A stretch of DNA of 64,000 nucleotides, taken from Marasmius tenuissimus (lineage: Eukaryota > Basidiomycota > Agaricomycetes > Agaricales > Marasmiaceae). The notes under the pieces were generated by a model. It ran no database searches, was not told the origin of the DNA, and saw only the letters and a program-made list of their open reading frames with translations. The translations under genes were made by a program, and so were the position numbers. Below, piece by piece: positions 37,801 to 50,076 of this stretch (position 1 is its first letter; each line of letters starts with the position of its first letter). The stretch is taken from positions 372,001-436,000 of the forward strand of contig JAQOTA010000062.1 in the NCBI GenBank assembly GCA_029532415.1. The letters are read 5' to 3'.

Positions 37801-39566
37801 CAATCTTCCAACGTTCACCAAGTCTTGCAATGCACTCGTGGCCTCCGGTGTCGAGACCTATTTGGCCCTTGCAGCACAGCCTGTATCCCCCCTTCCATGT
37901 TCCCAGAGAAGCCTAAGAACCCGCAAAACGTTATAATACGCAATTCCAACGTTTCGGCCTATCCCACGTATCAGCACGAACCAATGCTCAATATTCAGCC
38001 TGGCGGCCAGCTAGAGTCTTACGACGCTTGGCTTTACCTATGACGGACGCTTGTTGACAGCTTAAGAACCTTGCAGAGATTCGCGATTCACGATTCGCGG
38101 ACTTTTAGTGAGTCTACCAGCTCGAGCAGGGAGACAGTGAGACTGGTATGAGTGAAGGTAATGGAGATTGCGTCTAAAAGATCAATTCGGTTCCGATTCA
38201 CCAACGAGCTTCAATGCTGTCGTTAGAGTAGTGCGTGTAAGAGCGAGAAACAAGAATAGAGCAAGTTGGAATGTCCATACTGTACCTTCATTCTGCGCTC
38301 AATGTATGCGAGCATTGAGATCGCACCCTACGACCTCATAAGACTGCCTAAAACTGGTCTGTGCCATCCCAAACTGTCAGATTCTCTCAAAGTACGCGAA
38401 ACCACTCTTACGCACCTTCCACCGCTCAAAGTCCCTTGGCGTTGGAATAGCATCAGCAGTTCGGGACCGCTTGAGTCCATAGAAACGTCAAATTTCTAGT
38501 CGAAATGAAGCTAAAGTTCGCTTGGGTAAACTGGCAGACAGGACGAAATTCAAAGATTAGTGGGATACGGGGATGCAAGAATGCGGGTACACTTGACGTA
38601 CCGTAGTGACAGCAAGCAGCTCTATCTAAGCTGGAGGGCTATGATGGACTGTTAGCTAAAAAAAGTCGAGTACTGAGGGTGTTGGTATCAGTAGTCAAAG
38701 TGCAGAGTCAAAGACATTGAGATGATGTTCGATTTTGGAGAATTGACTCAGTTTGGACAAGCTTCGAAGGAATGAATCACAGACCTTAATATACCCATAA
38801 TATTAGACTTAATCCGTCGATTATTCGCATCTCTTGAGGTCCTGGGCGTCGTAGAACGAGTGAATTGAGTAGCGATGGTGGTGGTTGTGAGGAAAGCGTT
38901 AAACGTTAAACACCGGTCCGAGCGCTTGTTCCTGAGGACCGAGTGCCGGTCCGAACTCCAGCTCGAGGGTCTCCCCTCGACGTCCATGTTAATAATTAGT
39001 GTCACCCTTTCGAGCTCGCCACCCCAGAGCAACACAGACCCCTCAGAATGTTCAAACTCATTTTTGAATCACAAGATCAGCGTACAAAAACCCTATGCTA
39101 TTAGCAAATGTTCCGTTCGAACGAAACAACTCAAATACTTGGCTCACTCGTCTTTCTCGGTACGAGGTCGACACTCAAAAACGGCACATTTCGGTTACCC
39201 ATTCGACTAGGTCCTTCTTTTTGCTCTTTCTCGCGGACCGCGAGGCTCCTAAGGACTCAAAAAGCATCTCACAAGTATTCGGGGCTCACCGTCACTGCCG
39301 TCATTCACCATGTCCCGCCGATCCTTGCTCTTGTTCTTACTCACGTCCCTCTCTCTCTCTCTGGTCATTGCTACAAGCCTTCTGCTCGATGAGGCTCAGT
39401 AGAACCAGGAGTTGAGGGGAATTGCGTTGGGTGAAAGCGACTCAGTTCATATACACTTAGATTCTCGAGATATACAGAGAAAATCGGGCCTGCCGACGAG
39501 CCGGCTGATAAAACATGCAACTACTGTACCAACACCCATCGTAACAACTGCTCCAAATGGTGCGTC
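34838..39566. other. Long intergenic region without a recognisable gene; holds a 37-bp direct repeat
   Basis: No open frame matches a family. A perfect 37-bp direct repeat occurs at 36263-36299 and 36543-36579; on the minus strand both copies read LRWAALVILCLH. Minus-strand frames near 36919-37101 and 37305-37637 are hydrophobic in part and could be relics of a membrane protein gene, but no exon chain can be supported. Confidence 0.4.
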
Positions 39567-42500
39567 TCAGTAAAAATTCTGTGGTGTTCTACTTGGATTT
39601 CCTGCAGGTTTTTCCGCAGCTTTGACTGCTAGAAGGGCACCTAGAGCAGCTGCGATTCATGCATTGTGAGGAACGCGGAAATGCAAACGAGTAGAAATCA
39701 CGTACCACCAACGCAACTACCACCGGCGACGCCACTACCATCGACCCCATTATCCTTTTTAGGCTGGATGAATTTCACATCCTTTGCGATGTCCTCGCCA
39801 ACTAGATGACGGAGAGATTCTTTCATTATCTCTTTAAAGTTGGGGTAAAACTGGATAAGACTGGGTGGGGAGTAAGCCTAAGGAAACGGAGGGATATAAG
39901 GAGAGGCACAACGAACCTGCCATCGACACCGACATTTATGTCCTTCCCTGCGGAATGGCTTGCATGACCGGTCTGCAGGAGTACGGCCGCGACAGCAACA
40001 CCACTCAAAAGCGCTGCTCGACAGGCGACAAGGTGGCACACCCATCCTACAATCTGGGTGTTGTGGTGGTATCCTGAGACACGACGCGGACAACATATAG
40101 GTCATCGACTCACGTCTGCATCCAATGGCGAAACATTTTGGTCGGCAAATTCAAGTCCCTCAACATTTTGGTCGGGAAATCCAAGTTCCTCAACAACTAC
40201 CTTGCACACGTCGTCCAACTTGTCCTTATTGTTACGGAAACGTTCCGAAGTGTAGAATGCTCGAACTTTCGGAGGGTCGAGGTCGAGGTCGAGGTTGGCG
40301 TCCTTGTTCCAAGCCTCGTCAACCCTGCTCAAAACTCTAGTTTCCAGCCCCCATTGATTAGTTATAGCCGAGCCGAACTTTCCTCGGAATCCTTGAAAGA
40401 TGAGCGGTTTCCATCAGCAAAACGGCAAACGCATGGGAGGCATGGGACGCATAAATGTATGGGAAAATGGCCAATTCACCCTCGATAACCCATACATTCC
40501 CCGCGTATAAATGTATGGACATATGGGACGCAAAATCCTGTCCTTTTCCTCAGCCAGCCAATTTTATTTACAAAGTGTTCATTGTACGAAAGCTACGCTA
40601 GCTTGTAATCTGAAGTACAATAAGGTCTAGTAAATACTTGGATCGAAACACAAGTTAAACTTGTGTTGTAAAATATTTGTCGGTGTGTTTACTTATAAGG
40701 GAGTGTGGGAACAGCTATGCAGTTCCTCGGAAACACCCGAGTGGCTTGAACACGGACACAGACTAGACACAGACACAGTGATTAGTCATACAAATCCCCG
40801 AGCTTTAATCTTCCCTCCCTATATTGCATCGCGCGCTCGCCGCTGAGCCTCTTCCCTGGACCCTCTCTCAATTATTGCAACAATGAAAACTCACTAACAG
40901 TGTTCGGTGACCGGTCATGGCAGTTTGGAAGGGATCAGGTTGATGGTGCGTGATAGTTCTCTCGTCTTGGAACTTCTGCTAACTCAGTGTCCCAGATTTT
41001 CAATGTGCTATTCGTCTGACAACGACGCGGATAAGCAAAAGCAATAACACAGTCGTAGTCCCGGATTTCCCGGTGCAAATACTTTTGGTCTGTGGTCCAC
41101 CTGCTTTCAATGAATCAAGTAAGAATTTTCAAGTCTATCTCATTAAATGCGAGTGTTCCTCAATCCTCTCCAAAGTTCCGTGTTTGTCCCTGGCTACGCC
41201 AATGTGTTCTGAGTGCTGGTCTGACTGGTGGGAAATGGTGATACGGGGCTTTTCTGATGTGTTATTCTATACTTTTATCACTGCATGTATACATTTGGTA
41301 CACCTGTCCTATGTTATGAATACAGTTTTTCTGCTGCACTTACTTGCTCAATTGAGCTTTAGCTCTGGATTCCGTCTATCATAAAATTGATATAGCATGC
41401 AAAAGATACCAGAATACATGAATCAGACTGTGATGTATATATGTATGGATGTATGGCGGTCCTGGATGGCAGGAAAATTTCCTCCATACAGGTACCCTGT
41501 ATCCATGCATGTATGGAGAGGCATGGAGAGGCATGGTCCATGCGTTCCATACGTGTGCCGTTTCGCTGATGTCGGAGCAGCATCAATGAGGGAAAGCAGA
41601 ATCAGTCGGGTGATTTCGCCTCGGTACATCCCTGATATGATTTTCTCGAAAGCTTGGGATCGAGGATTGATGCTCATTCGATCTAGAGTGTTTTCGAACG
41701 GTGTTGAAGGCAAGTGCAAACGCTGGTATAATCTGATTTAGTCACAGGGTAAATATCTGGCGAGAAGAGACCCACGGCGTTGTCGAAGGCACCCCATTCC
41801 GTGTTCACAATCATTTCACCTCCCTCCGCAGCCACGTACTCGCCAGGCTTAAGGAGATCCTTTATGTTGTCTATGAGGCTCGTCAGAGACTAAACAGGTA
41901 GATAGGCGGAGCTACTTCTCACCAACATTCTCGACATACGCGCTGTTGGTACCCGTTCCAAATATGGAGCCCATTTTACATACTTCGGCCGTGTAGGAGC
42001 TTGTAAGGAGTACACCAACTGCCTACAAAGTTTCGAACAAGGTTATCTGAGCCAATGAGTATTGAAGATATCCAGTATAACAACTCACGTCATTGACAAG
42101 AGCGGCACATTTGACGCGCATTGCGCTGACTTTGGGAGCATCTTCATCTTCATCTTTGTCGAGAGCATCTTGTAGCAATTTGACGACATCCTGTCCAATA
42201 GCATCCTTCACATTAAATCCTTTCGTCCACTCCTGGAGTAACCCGCAATTAGGACCGATCTGTTTCACTGGGAACGAAAAGGTTAGGCCGAGGTTCACCG
42301 GCTGGGATTCGAAGTCATTAGCGTTATCCCCCTCCGTCAAAAAGGTCTTAATTTCATTCGCCAAAAAGCCTGGGATGGAGTAGATTGAGATTGATAGTGA
42401 AAGACGAGAAACGGACGAGTACCGAATAAGTCCTTCGCTTTCCCAATCTTCAGCCCTTCCGAAATCTCGATTTTTTTGCCAGTAGCAGAGTATTTGTTTT

Positions 42501-42916
42501 TGCCCTGAAAATTGACTTTACAGACGCGGCTGACGATCGAGGCTATGAGCACATATCCAATCAACCGCTAGAAGCCTGAGTGAATACGTACAGGTTCGTT
42601 CCGCCAAGATCAAGCGCAAGGAATTGTCTGGTGGATTGTTCGAGACTTCGTTTTCTCTTCTTGTTTCTATAGACTCACTGTGTGTCAGTCTCCTTTCCAT
42701 TGGGAACATTGGTAATGTAGGATGGGCTAGACCCTGGGTTAGATGAGATGAGATCCATGACTCGATGGCTACGCACATCGCCATAGGATGGTCTTTTTTT
42801 CCCAATGCCGCCCCGAACTCATCGCGGAATGCCTTTACCAATCCCGAGAGCGTCCAGTGCTTCAATGTCATCTGAGCATTGATATCATCGAGGACTGCTT
42901 GAGAGGGTAACTCGTT
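39567..42916 (-). pseudogene. Hexokinase-family gene split by transposon C
   Basis: Exons give AVLDDINAQMTLKHWTL, the phosphate-binding motif LALDLGGTNLRVCKV (42627-42592 joined to 42529-42423), LGLTFSFPVKQ, LLQEWTKGFNVKDAIGQDVV, IFGTGTNSAYVENV, MIVNTEWGAFDNA and SINPRSQAFEKIISGMYRGEITR. That exon (from 41722) is cut at 41574 by transposon C and resumes at 40411. Removing C with one TC copy gives DAAPKPLIFQGF in frame. The end encodes AVLLQTG, INVGVDG, FYPNFKEIMKESLRHLVGED and a stop at 39567-39569. Glucokinase/hexokinase activity is expected of the family, but this allele is interrupted. The true start upstream of 42916 is unclear because repeat sequence begins near 43028. Confidence 0.82.
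40412..41571. mobile_element. TIR transposon C (CATCAGC family), 1160 bp
   Basis: The left end CATCAGCAAAACGGCAAACG is mirrored by CGTGTGCCGTTTCGCTGATG on the right. TC lies at 40410-40411 and at 41572-41573. Both subterminal regions are crowded with short CCATAC/GTATGG and CATGG motifs in both orientations, possibly transposase-binding sites. The interior is AT-rich with no recognisable protein. It interrupts a hexokinase exon. Confidence 0.87.
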
Positions 42917-43027
42917 CTGTTTTTCGACCCAGTGCGCAATACCTTGCGAATAGACCTTCCAAGTCAAGCCAGTTTCGGTGGGACAGTCGTTTACGACGAC
43001 GACTCCTGCATGAAGTTGAGCAACAAG

Positions 43028-43167
43028 GCGACGCTATAGCGATGCCAGCGGCTGGTCCGGCTCGGCTCCAGCTCGGCTCCAGCGGTCCGGCTTCAGAATG
43101 GCTTCCCAAGCTGTGAATCACGTGCAGCTCAGCTCAGCTCAGCTCGAAGCTGGCTCAGCCACGGCTT
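43028..43167 (+). repeat. AGCTC/GGCTC-rich repeat S, copy 1
   Basis: A GC-rich block built of GGCTCGGCTCC and GCTCAGCTCAGC ends GGCTCAGCCACGGCTT at a solo LTR. The complement of the same ending occurs at 52485-52505 in copy 2. In the inferred order before inversion it continues into GAGCC at 53277-53281. Confidence 0.5.
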
Positions 43168-43623
43168 TGTTGAGCCAGCATAGTTAAAGTGCACAGTGGG
43201 TATAACAAAGTAAACCTCACATGGGTAATACACAGAGTGTTCTTGTAGACTTGAGATGCTTGTGAAGAGGTGATAATCGAGTAGATTGTCCTAAGGCTTA
43301 AGGCCTTGGAATACCAGCTTTTATACACAAGTTTCTGTACATGTAAGAGTAATTACAATACTATGAAACTACTACTAGAAGTAGGTATTTAGCCAATACT
43401 AATGAGTCTTTCGTCCATTGTGCCTCGCACTTTGGACTATGAGCATCATACTTGATGCAACTACATACGTAGTAAATATCTACAGTGTCATTTGTGAAGC
43501 AATAACTATGTAGATATATTCTTGCATGAGAGCGCAAGTGTTCCTAGAGGCGTAGCTCTATAAATAGTGTGACGCGTAAACAACACGTCAATATGTATCA
43601 CATGATATCCATCATGTTCAACA
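43168..43623 (+). repeat. Solo LTR X, left copy (456 bp)
   Basis: It runs from TGTTGAGCC to TTCAACA and is a near-identical inverted copy of 53287-53742. The flanks differ: GGCTT on the left (43163-43167), TGCGG on the right (43624-43628). No internal retroelement sequence adjoins it. Confidence 0.8.
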
Positions 43624-46600
43624 TGCGGCTGCTTCCTCTTCCTCCCTTAAGCATCGTATTGATGGTCCCTCCTCCACTGCTCCACCTGCAAAGCATGCTA
43701 AGAGCATCGAGAAGGTTTACAACCTCTATGATTTTTTCTATAAGGACTCTGACTCTGAATGTGAGGATCATACTGCATTGAACGCTGTTAACAATTCTTC
43801 GCGTACGGAGATTGCGAGTGGAAGTACCATGGACGTTGACAGTGAGATTGCAGATGCTGCTGGTTTTTCCGACAATGTTGAGTACAATTCGGTCTCCATT
43901 GGATCTGAGGAATCTGATGATGACAGGCAAGTGCCTTATCTCAGTCTTTCTTCTAACACTGATACAAACCTACAGTGCGCTGCTCTATTAGCCGCTTCTA
44001 AATGTAGTAGTTCGGATATTGTGTCCTGTATGAAATTTGTGCAATATATTGGTGATCACTTTGCCACATGTGCCAATTGTAAGGGAAAGAAGGCGACTGG
44101 AAGCTTGCAAGAGTGGATTGTTGATTGGGGTGCTTCATCACACTTTACTTATGATCTCGAAGATTTTGCCGAGTATGAACCCATGAACAATGGACCACCG
44201 CTAAATACTGCACAGAAGGACAACCCTATCCAAATCAAGGGAAAAGGGACTGTCTTCATCTCATTCTGTTGAAGGATCTGACGGTCGTATGGAGGAATGC
44301 ATTACGCGACTCTATCTTGTCTATTATGTTCTGCTTCTGTCAATTCGACTTCTCTCGCTTGGAGAATTGTTGCAAGGTGGTCTGCAAGTACGCGGATTGT
44401 CTAGCAAATTGGCTTTTTATAACAAGGGTCGATGCCAATCATTGGTATCTTACCCGCTCATGCCTGGTCAAACCATTTTTTGGGTTAGCTCGCAGAAAGC
44501 CTCTGCTCGTAGCTTAATGGCCAAGTCAACGATGGATAAAGTTGACTACAAGGTTCTACACAGATGTTTCAGACATTGTTCAGACAAGGCTCTGGATAAA
44601 GCTCGGAAGCATACTAAGAACTTCCCGGAATTCGACCGAAAACTGAAGAAAACCCATTTATGCCAAGGATGTGCAGAAGGAAAGATGCACTCCAGATCGT
44701 TCCCTGACTCCACTACCTGTGCCTCGAAACCCTTCGAAAAAATCCACTCCGACCTCAAACAATTCCCCACTGAGTTGTACCACAAATACAAATGGTATAT
44801 GTTGTTTGTTGACGACTGTACTTCACATGGCTGGACAATGCTCATGTGATGCAAATCTGATTCTTTCAAGATGCTCTTTGACTTTATTGCTATGGTGAAG
44901 GTGCAATTTGGTGTTGATATTAAGGAATGGATGTCCAATGGAGGGGGAGAGTACAAATTGGATGCCTTCGATGATGTACTGAAGGAGCACGGTATCAAAA
45001 TTCTGACCAGCATTCTATATACGCTGGAACAGAATGGTCGTGCAGAACAGTTCAATCAGACAATTGTCGAGAAAGCTCAAGCTCTTCATTTTGATGCTTG
45101 TCTTCCACCTTCTTGGTGGGAATTCTGTGTGTTGCACGCTGTTGCACTTCACAATTGGACGCCGTCCCAGCGTTTACATTGGTTGACCCTGCATGAGAAG
45201 TTGCATGGCAGTGCACCGGATGTTTCAGATCTTCGAGTCTTCAGATGTGCAGTGTATGTGTTTATTCCGGAAAAGTGTCAAGTTAATAAATTATCTCTGT
45301 GCTTGGAACTGATGACCTTTATCAGTTTTCAGGAAGGCATGAAAGGATATGTCTTCATGAAGATGGCCAATAATGCTATCTTCAAAAGCACTACTGCTCT
45401 GTTCAATGAAAACTTGTTCCTGAAGTGTTCTGATAAGAAACCACATGGCTTTACCCCGGTGAGTGAAATCCCTGAAATACTGCCGGTATTGGGTGAAATC
45501 CCAACTTCTCTTCAGATAGTGATGATGATTCGTCTGATGATGATCTTTATCCTCCCAACAACCTTCCAAAGCGATCAGAATCTCCACATGACGATGATGG
45601 AGATGGTCCTGTACCTCAGGGTGAACATCAACATCCTCATCCTGATCCTCCGTTCCAGCCTCCCAGGCCACCTACACCTGTGGGTGGACAAGAGCAGACT
45701 CCGCCGCTAAGGCGCTCAGGCAGGAAATGGACTGGTACTAAGCAACCTGATAATGTATTTGGTGAACAACAAGACCCAAATAATCCCTCGTGCATTGTGC
45801 GTGATATGGAGAAAAATTCTACATGGAGAGATGCCACAAGTGATAGAGAACCCATGGATCCACCTACTACTCGTAGGAGAGGCAGACCTAGAAAGGTTCC
45901 TGGGACTAATCGTGCCAGTCTGTCTACCATGTCTAACTCCAGGGGGAGTCAGCCCGATAGCTTAGTGCAACAATTATCCCAGGAAGGGGGAGTAGGTTTC
46001 ATGATTTATCTGTTTAATTGGGCAGTTCCTGTTCCCAATGACCTCACCGATATGTCTAACGTTTGAGAGTGGACTCTCCATGACATACTGAAGCTGCCAG
46101 CTGAGCAGCAGAGAGAATGGAAGGTCACTTGCTGCAATGAACTAGAGGCTCTTCGCAAGTGCAAGGTCTTCAAATTGGTTGACCTACCTAAAGGTCACAA
46201 GGCTGTCAAAAACAGATGGGTGTTTGACATTAAGTCAAATGGTTGAAAGAAAGCTCGACTTGTTGCCAAGGGTTTCCCTCAGGTCGAAGGTGTTGACTTT
46301 GATGAGATCTTCTCACCAGTTGTACAGTTTGAAACTGTACGGATGATGCTCACACTTGCAACTCATTGGATGTGAAGAATGCCTTTCTTTATGGTGAACT
46401 TGAAGAAGAGATCTATATGGATCAACCTGAAGGTTTCAAGGTTAAGGGTCAGGAAGGCAAAGTCTATCACCTTCGCCGTGCATTATATGGACTGAAGCAA
46501 GCCACTCTTGAGTGGTGGCATGCCCTCAGCTCATCCATGGAAGTAATGGGCTTCAAATGCTGAACTTCCAATGCAGGTCTCTTCATCTGCAAAGGTTGTG

Positions 46601-47380
46601 AGACTGGTGAAGAATGTATCGCTTTGATCTATGTTGACGATGCATTATTCCTTGGACCCAACAAAGCCTTTGTCGAAAAGAAGAAAGCTGAGTTTATGGC
46701 TCGTTGGGAATGCCGTGATCCTGGAGAAATCAGCGAGTTCTTGCGCATGCATATTCGTCGCAAAGGCTGAAAGATCCTTCTTGACCAGACCGACTATTTG
46801 AAGAAGGTCTTGAAGCGATTTGGCATGCAGAATGCAAAAGCAGCTGATACTCCTCTTCCTGCCAGTTATATTCCACAACCCAAAGAAGGTCCTGTTAATC
46901 CTGAACGTCACACTCAATATCAATCAGTGATTGGATCGCTTCTGTATATCATGCTTGGCACTCGTCCAGATATTACCTACGCTGTCACAAAGCTTTCTCA
47001 ATTCTCTGCTAATCCATTGGAGGATCACCTGAAGAAGGCACTTTATATTTGCCGCTATCTTGCAGGAACTCCAGACTATGCATTGGTCTATGATGGAGCC
47101 TCTGATGGAGGTTTATTAGCATTCACTGATTCTGATTGGGCTGCTGATCCTATCAAATGTTGGCCAATCATGGGTTATTTCTTCAAATTGGCAGGTGGCA
47201 TCTTCTGTTGGCAATCACGCACCCAGAAGACTGTTGCGCTTTCATCCACTGAAGCTGAATACATGGCACTATCTGACTGTAGTTGTCAGGCTGTGTGGAT
47301 TCGACAGTTACTCTCTGAACTTGGAATTGATATGACTCCCATACCTATATGTGGAGATAATCAAGGCTCAATTTACTTGT
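43624..47380 (+). pseudogene. Ty1/copia pol (protease, integrase, RT, RNase H), decayed
   Basis: Domains in order: protease WIVDWGASSHFT, where the active-site DSG is now DWG; GAG-pre-integrase VLHRCFRHCSDKALDKA and LCQGCAEGKMHSRS; integrase core KIHSDLKQFPTE, NGGGEYKLDAF and QNGRAEQFNQT; reverse transcriptase [22 protein letters not shown] and IYVDDALFLG; RNase H FTDSDWAADP and SSTEAEYMALSDC. In-frame TGA codons at 44847, 46064, 46244, 46561 and 46768 stand where the family usually has Arg, as if CGA became TGA. Frameshifts separate protease from integrase and integrase from RT. The 5' LTR and gag of the same element lie at 53743-55474 in opposite orientation. Confidence 0.88.
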
Positions 47381-47483
47381 AGGTCAAATCCTCCCAACAC
47401 TCAAGAGTGTAGCTGAAGGGTGTGGGAATCGGGGATCGGGAATTTTATTCGTCTCTACTTGTGCCGCACTTAGCGAGGGGGAG

Positions 47484-47740
47484 TGTTGAATCCGGACTCC
47501 CAGATATATGGACCGTTGTATCGGGCTGCATCTATGCTTCAATTGTTTCACTATGATCTATGCTATCCCTAGTCACTCCCGTTATAGTAGCTACAGCCAC
47601 CTCTGTATAGTATATAAGTAGCTCTGTATCTACATGCAATACCAGTACTTTTACTACTCTCATTGCTGCCTCTAAGCCTATCTCCAGGTGAGCTAGTCTG
47701 TCCCATGCTGCCACTGCGTGGGCAGGACCTCCGCCTCAAC
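47484..47740 (+). repeat. Copia 3' LTR (257 bp), preceded by polypurine tract
   Basis: It starts TGTTGAATCC directly after the purine run GCGAGGGGGAG (47473-47483) and ends CCGCCTCAAC. The inverted mate at 55217-55474 has the same ends. It holds a TATA-like GTATATAAGTAGC near 47609. Confidence 0.8.
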
Positions 47741-48170
47741 CATTCCAGGGTTATATAAGGGTATGAGCAGAATTACTTATTGGGCCAGTGAATCTTAATA
47801 GTTCTCGCATCTAGCTTCACAGGCGTGAAACCCTTCTGCGGTGATTGGAGTTGAGCAGCATACATGACCACCAACGGGAAAGGTCAACCCCAAATCCAAG
47901 CCTTGACTCTCCAAGCCAAACATGTCTTCAATATGAGCTTATCTTGGCGTATCTGGTGTTCTGAGGATATATTAACCTCAACCAGTATTGTGTACATCAA
48001 AGTGGGGTGCCACAGGAGGTTGGGCAGGCACTTGACCAGGAACTGCCAAAGTATGAATAGGAAGGTTCACTTGTTTGTAAGTAGCTTCCCAAGGCCTCTT
48101 AACCATCAACAGCTTCATACACCAAGAGCCACATCAAGTGCACGAGGCAGAGAAGGGATAGGATTCTCAC
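47741..48170. other. Spacer, no recognisable gene
   Basis: Flank of the copia 3' LTR. It begins CATTCC, comparable with CTTCC at the other end of the element, a likely mutated target repeat. Confidence 0.4.
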
Positions 48171-49110
48171 ATCAGCAATTTAACATCTGTATGGCTGTAT
48201 GGAACATATGGGGCCCATGCTCCCATACACCTCCATACAGTCCATAGTTCTTACCTACAATTTTTGTAGATCTCTTTTCGTGCTCTCTAGTGTATGGAAA
48301 CCTTAGGTGCATGGGTGTATGGGAGTGTATGTGACATATGCACTCCCCTGCTTGTTCAAGCAGCCCACACTCGACAGTACTGGACTTGTACTGATAGCTA
48401 TGTATTCAGTACACATATAGTAAATAAAACTACTTTCAAAGCACAAGCAGACTTCACACTTTTCATGCTTCAGAATTCCATGTATTACTTAAAGTAATTC
48501 CTGTGAGAAACTGTGCAGTTCCTTGGGAAATCCCAAGTGGCTTGCCATCACACAGCCTCATGCAACACATGTTTTACTCCGTCACTGTCCGCTTTACTGT
48601 TTTCCCTGCCCCTCTGCTGTTGGCTCAAAGCCTCAAATTATGCCTTTTGTTTGAAGATGGGTACGAACTGCATAAACCTCTCTTGTTTTACCTTTGGTTG
48701 AAACAATCTCCACAGTCCATGTCATCAATGGTGGAAGATGGATTGTCACCAAGTCAGGGTGGGATTTGTTTTGAAACTGCTGAGGTACATCGCTATATAA
48801 TGGTCACTTGTGATCCTCAATACTGATTATTCTTGCTACAAAGGCCCCAGAAGGTATCGATATTGCCATGATAAAGTTGAAGAGGGTCTCCAGTAGGGCT
48901 CCAATGTGCTGAGGGATTCTGGTCGGGGAGAATGCGCAGCAGGATACACAGATTAGTAGCCTCACTTTCTCCTGTATTTTGCTGTAGAGTCAAGTATAGT
49001 TGAATGATATGCTATTTATTATCCTTCTAACGGCGTGACTGGATAATTACTATCATACTCGAGTGTGTATAGAAGTGTATGGGAGGTATAGAGAAAAGCT
49101 GACAGTAGTT
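48171..49110 (+). mobile_element. Degenerate copy of a transposon C-like element (right end unclear)
   Basis: The left end CATCAGC at 48171 is followed by CTGTATGG, GCTGTATGG and CCATACA motifs as in element C. Internal CTGTGCAGTTCCTTGGGAAA...AAGTGGCTTG near 48510-48545 matches GCTATGCAGTTCCTCGGAAA...GAGTGGCTTG near 40712-40750. No clean GCTGATG end is found; GCTGAC near 49098 could be its remnant. Confidence 0.5.
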
Positions 49111-49657
49111 ACATTCAAAGTTACAAGTTTTTTCATAAGTCTATAAGTTTAAGAGCAATAAGTTGACCAAACATGACGGCCAACCAGTGCTTAGTCACGT
49201 ACCCGCTGCCGCAAGTCTGAATGAGTCCAGGCTTCCATTGACATCAATCATCTACCGCACTTCCTCGCCATGCGTCCACTACTTGCAGCTTGAAGGTGAC
49301 CAACAGCCTGAGTAATGGCTGAAAATATCCGCCCCGTTCTACTGGCTACCCCCACTCCACCTTGCCAATCCAGAGCCAAGCAGGCGTGTCGCCCTAACCA
49401 GCCCTCTGTATTACCTGCTCAATTCGATTGGGGCGGAAATGACGCTGCAAAACCTGGGCTCTGATCAACCTAATGGAAAGGGCTGAGAATGTCAAGGTTG
49501 TTAGGATCGTGTGGATAAGACAGCCCAGACAGAAGTCCAAGCAGAAGAGACAGAAGCCGACATGCCGGAATGGACTTGTTGGGACTAGAGAGGGATTCTG
49601 ATGACCGGAAGGCCGGTCAGATGGTTGGACAATAGTCGAAGGTTTCGCCAACGACAC

Positions 49658-50076
49658 TGTTGAGTTGAGTTGTCCTTGACTGGAAGGGAAAGAAAGATAA
49701 AGAGATGGAAGAGATAGAGATAAAGAGATAGAATGAGACGAATGAGATAAAATGGAAACCAAGTTGATTTTAATTCTGAGGAATACAAGTTGTGAAGTAT
49801 CTAGCTTATATATGTACCAATCTCTGAGACCTCTGAAGGGGTTCCGGCGATCGTAGTACCGGAGGTGAGTCAAGAGCAGGAGAGAATGTATGTACAGTAT
49901 GGAATCCAAGATGGAGGGCAAAGTCCCGGAGTCGGAGATGAATCGGAAATGAAGTGTCAGAATGGAATGTACAGGATGAGTCATGATGGAATGGAAAGCA
50001 GAATGTCGAAATGCAGAGCCTACAGACTACTCAGAAATGAACAGTGTATATGTATCTCCGATCTGTAAGTACTGGG
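49658..50076 (-). repeat. Probable solo LTR of an LTR retrotransposon
   Basis: On the minus strand the block has a TATA box (TATATAAGC near 49810) followed by a CT-rich leader and ends CTCAACA. The 5-mer GACAC flanks it at 49653-49657 and 50077-50081. No pol sequence adjoins it. Confidence 0.55.

Noticed and set aside
40412..41571. Element C as a giant intron (introner-like)
   Set aside because: The boundaries are CATCAGC/GCTGATG with a duplicated TC, not GT..AG, and no splice sites sit at the edges.
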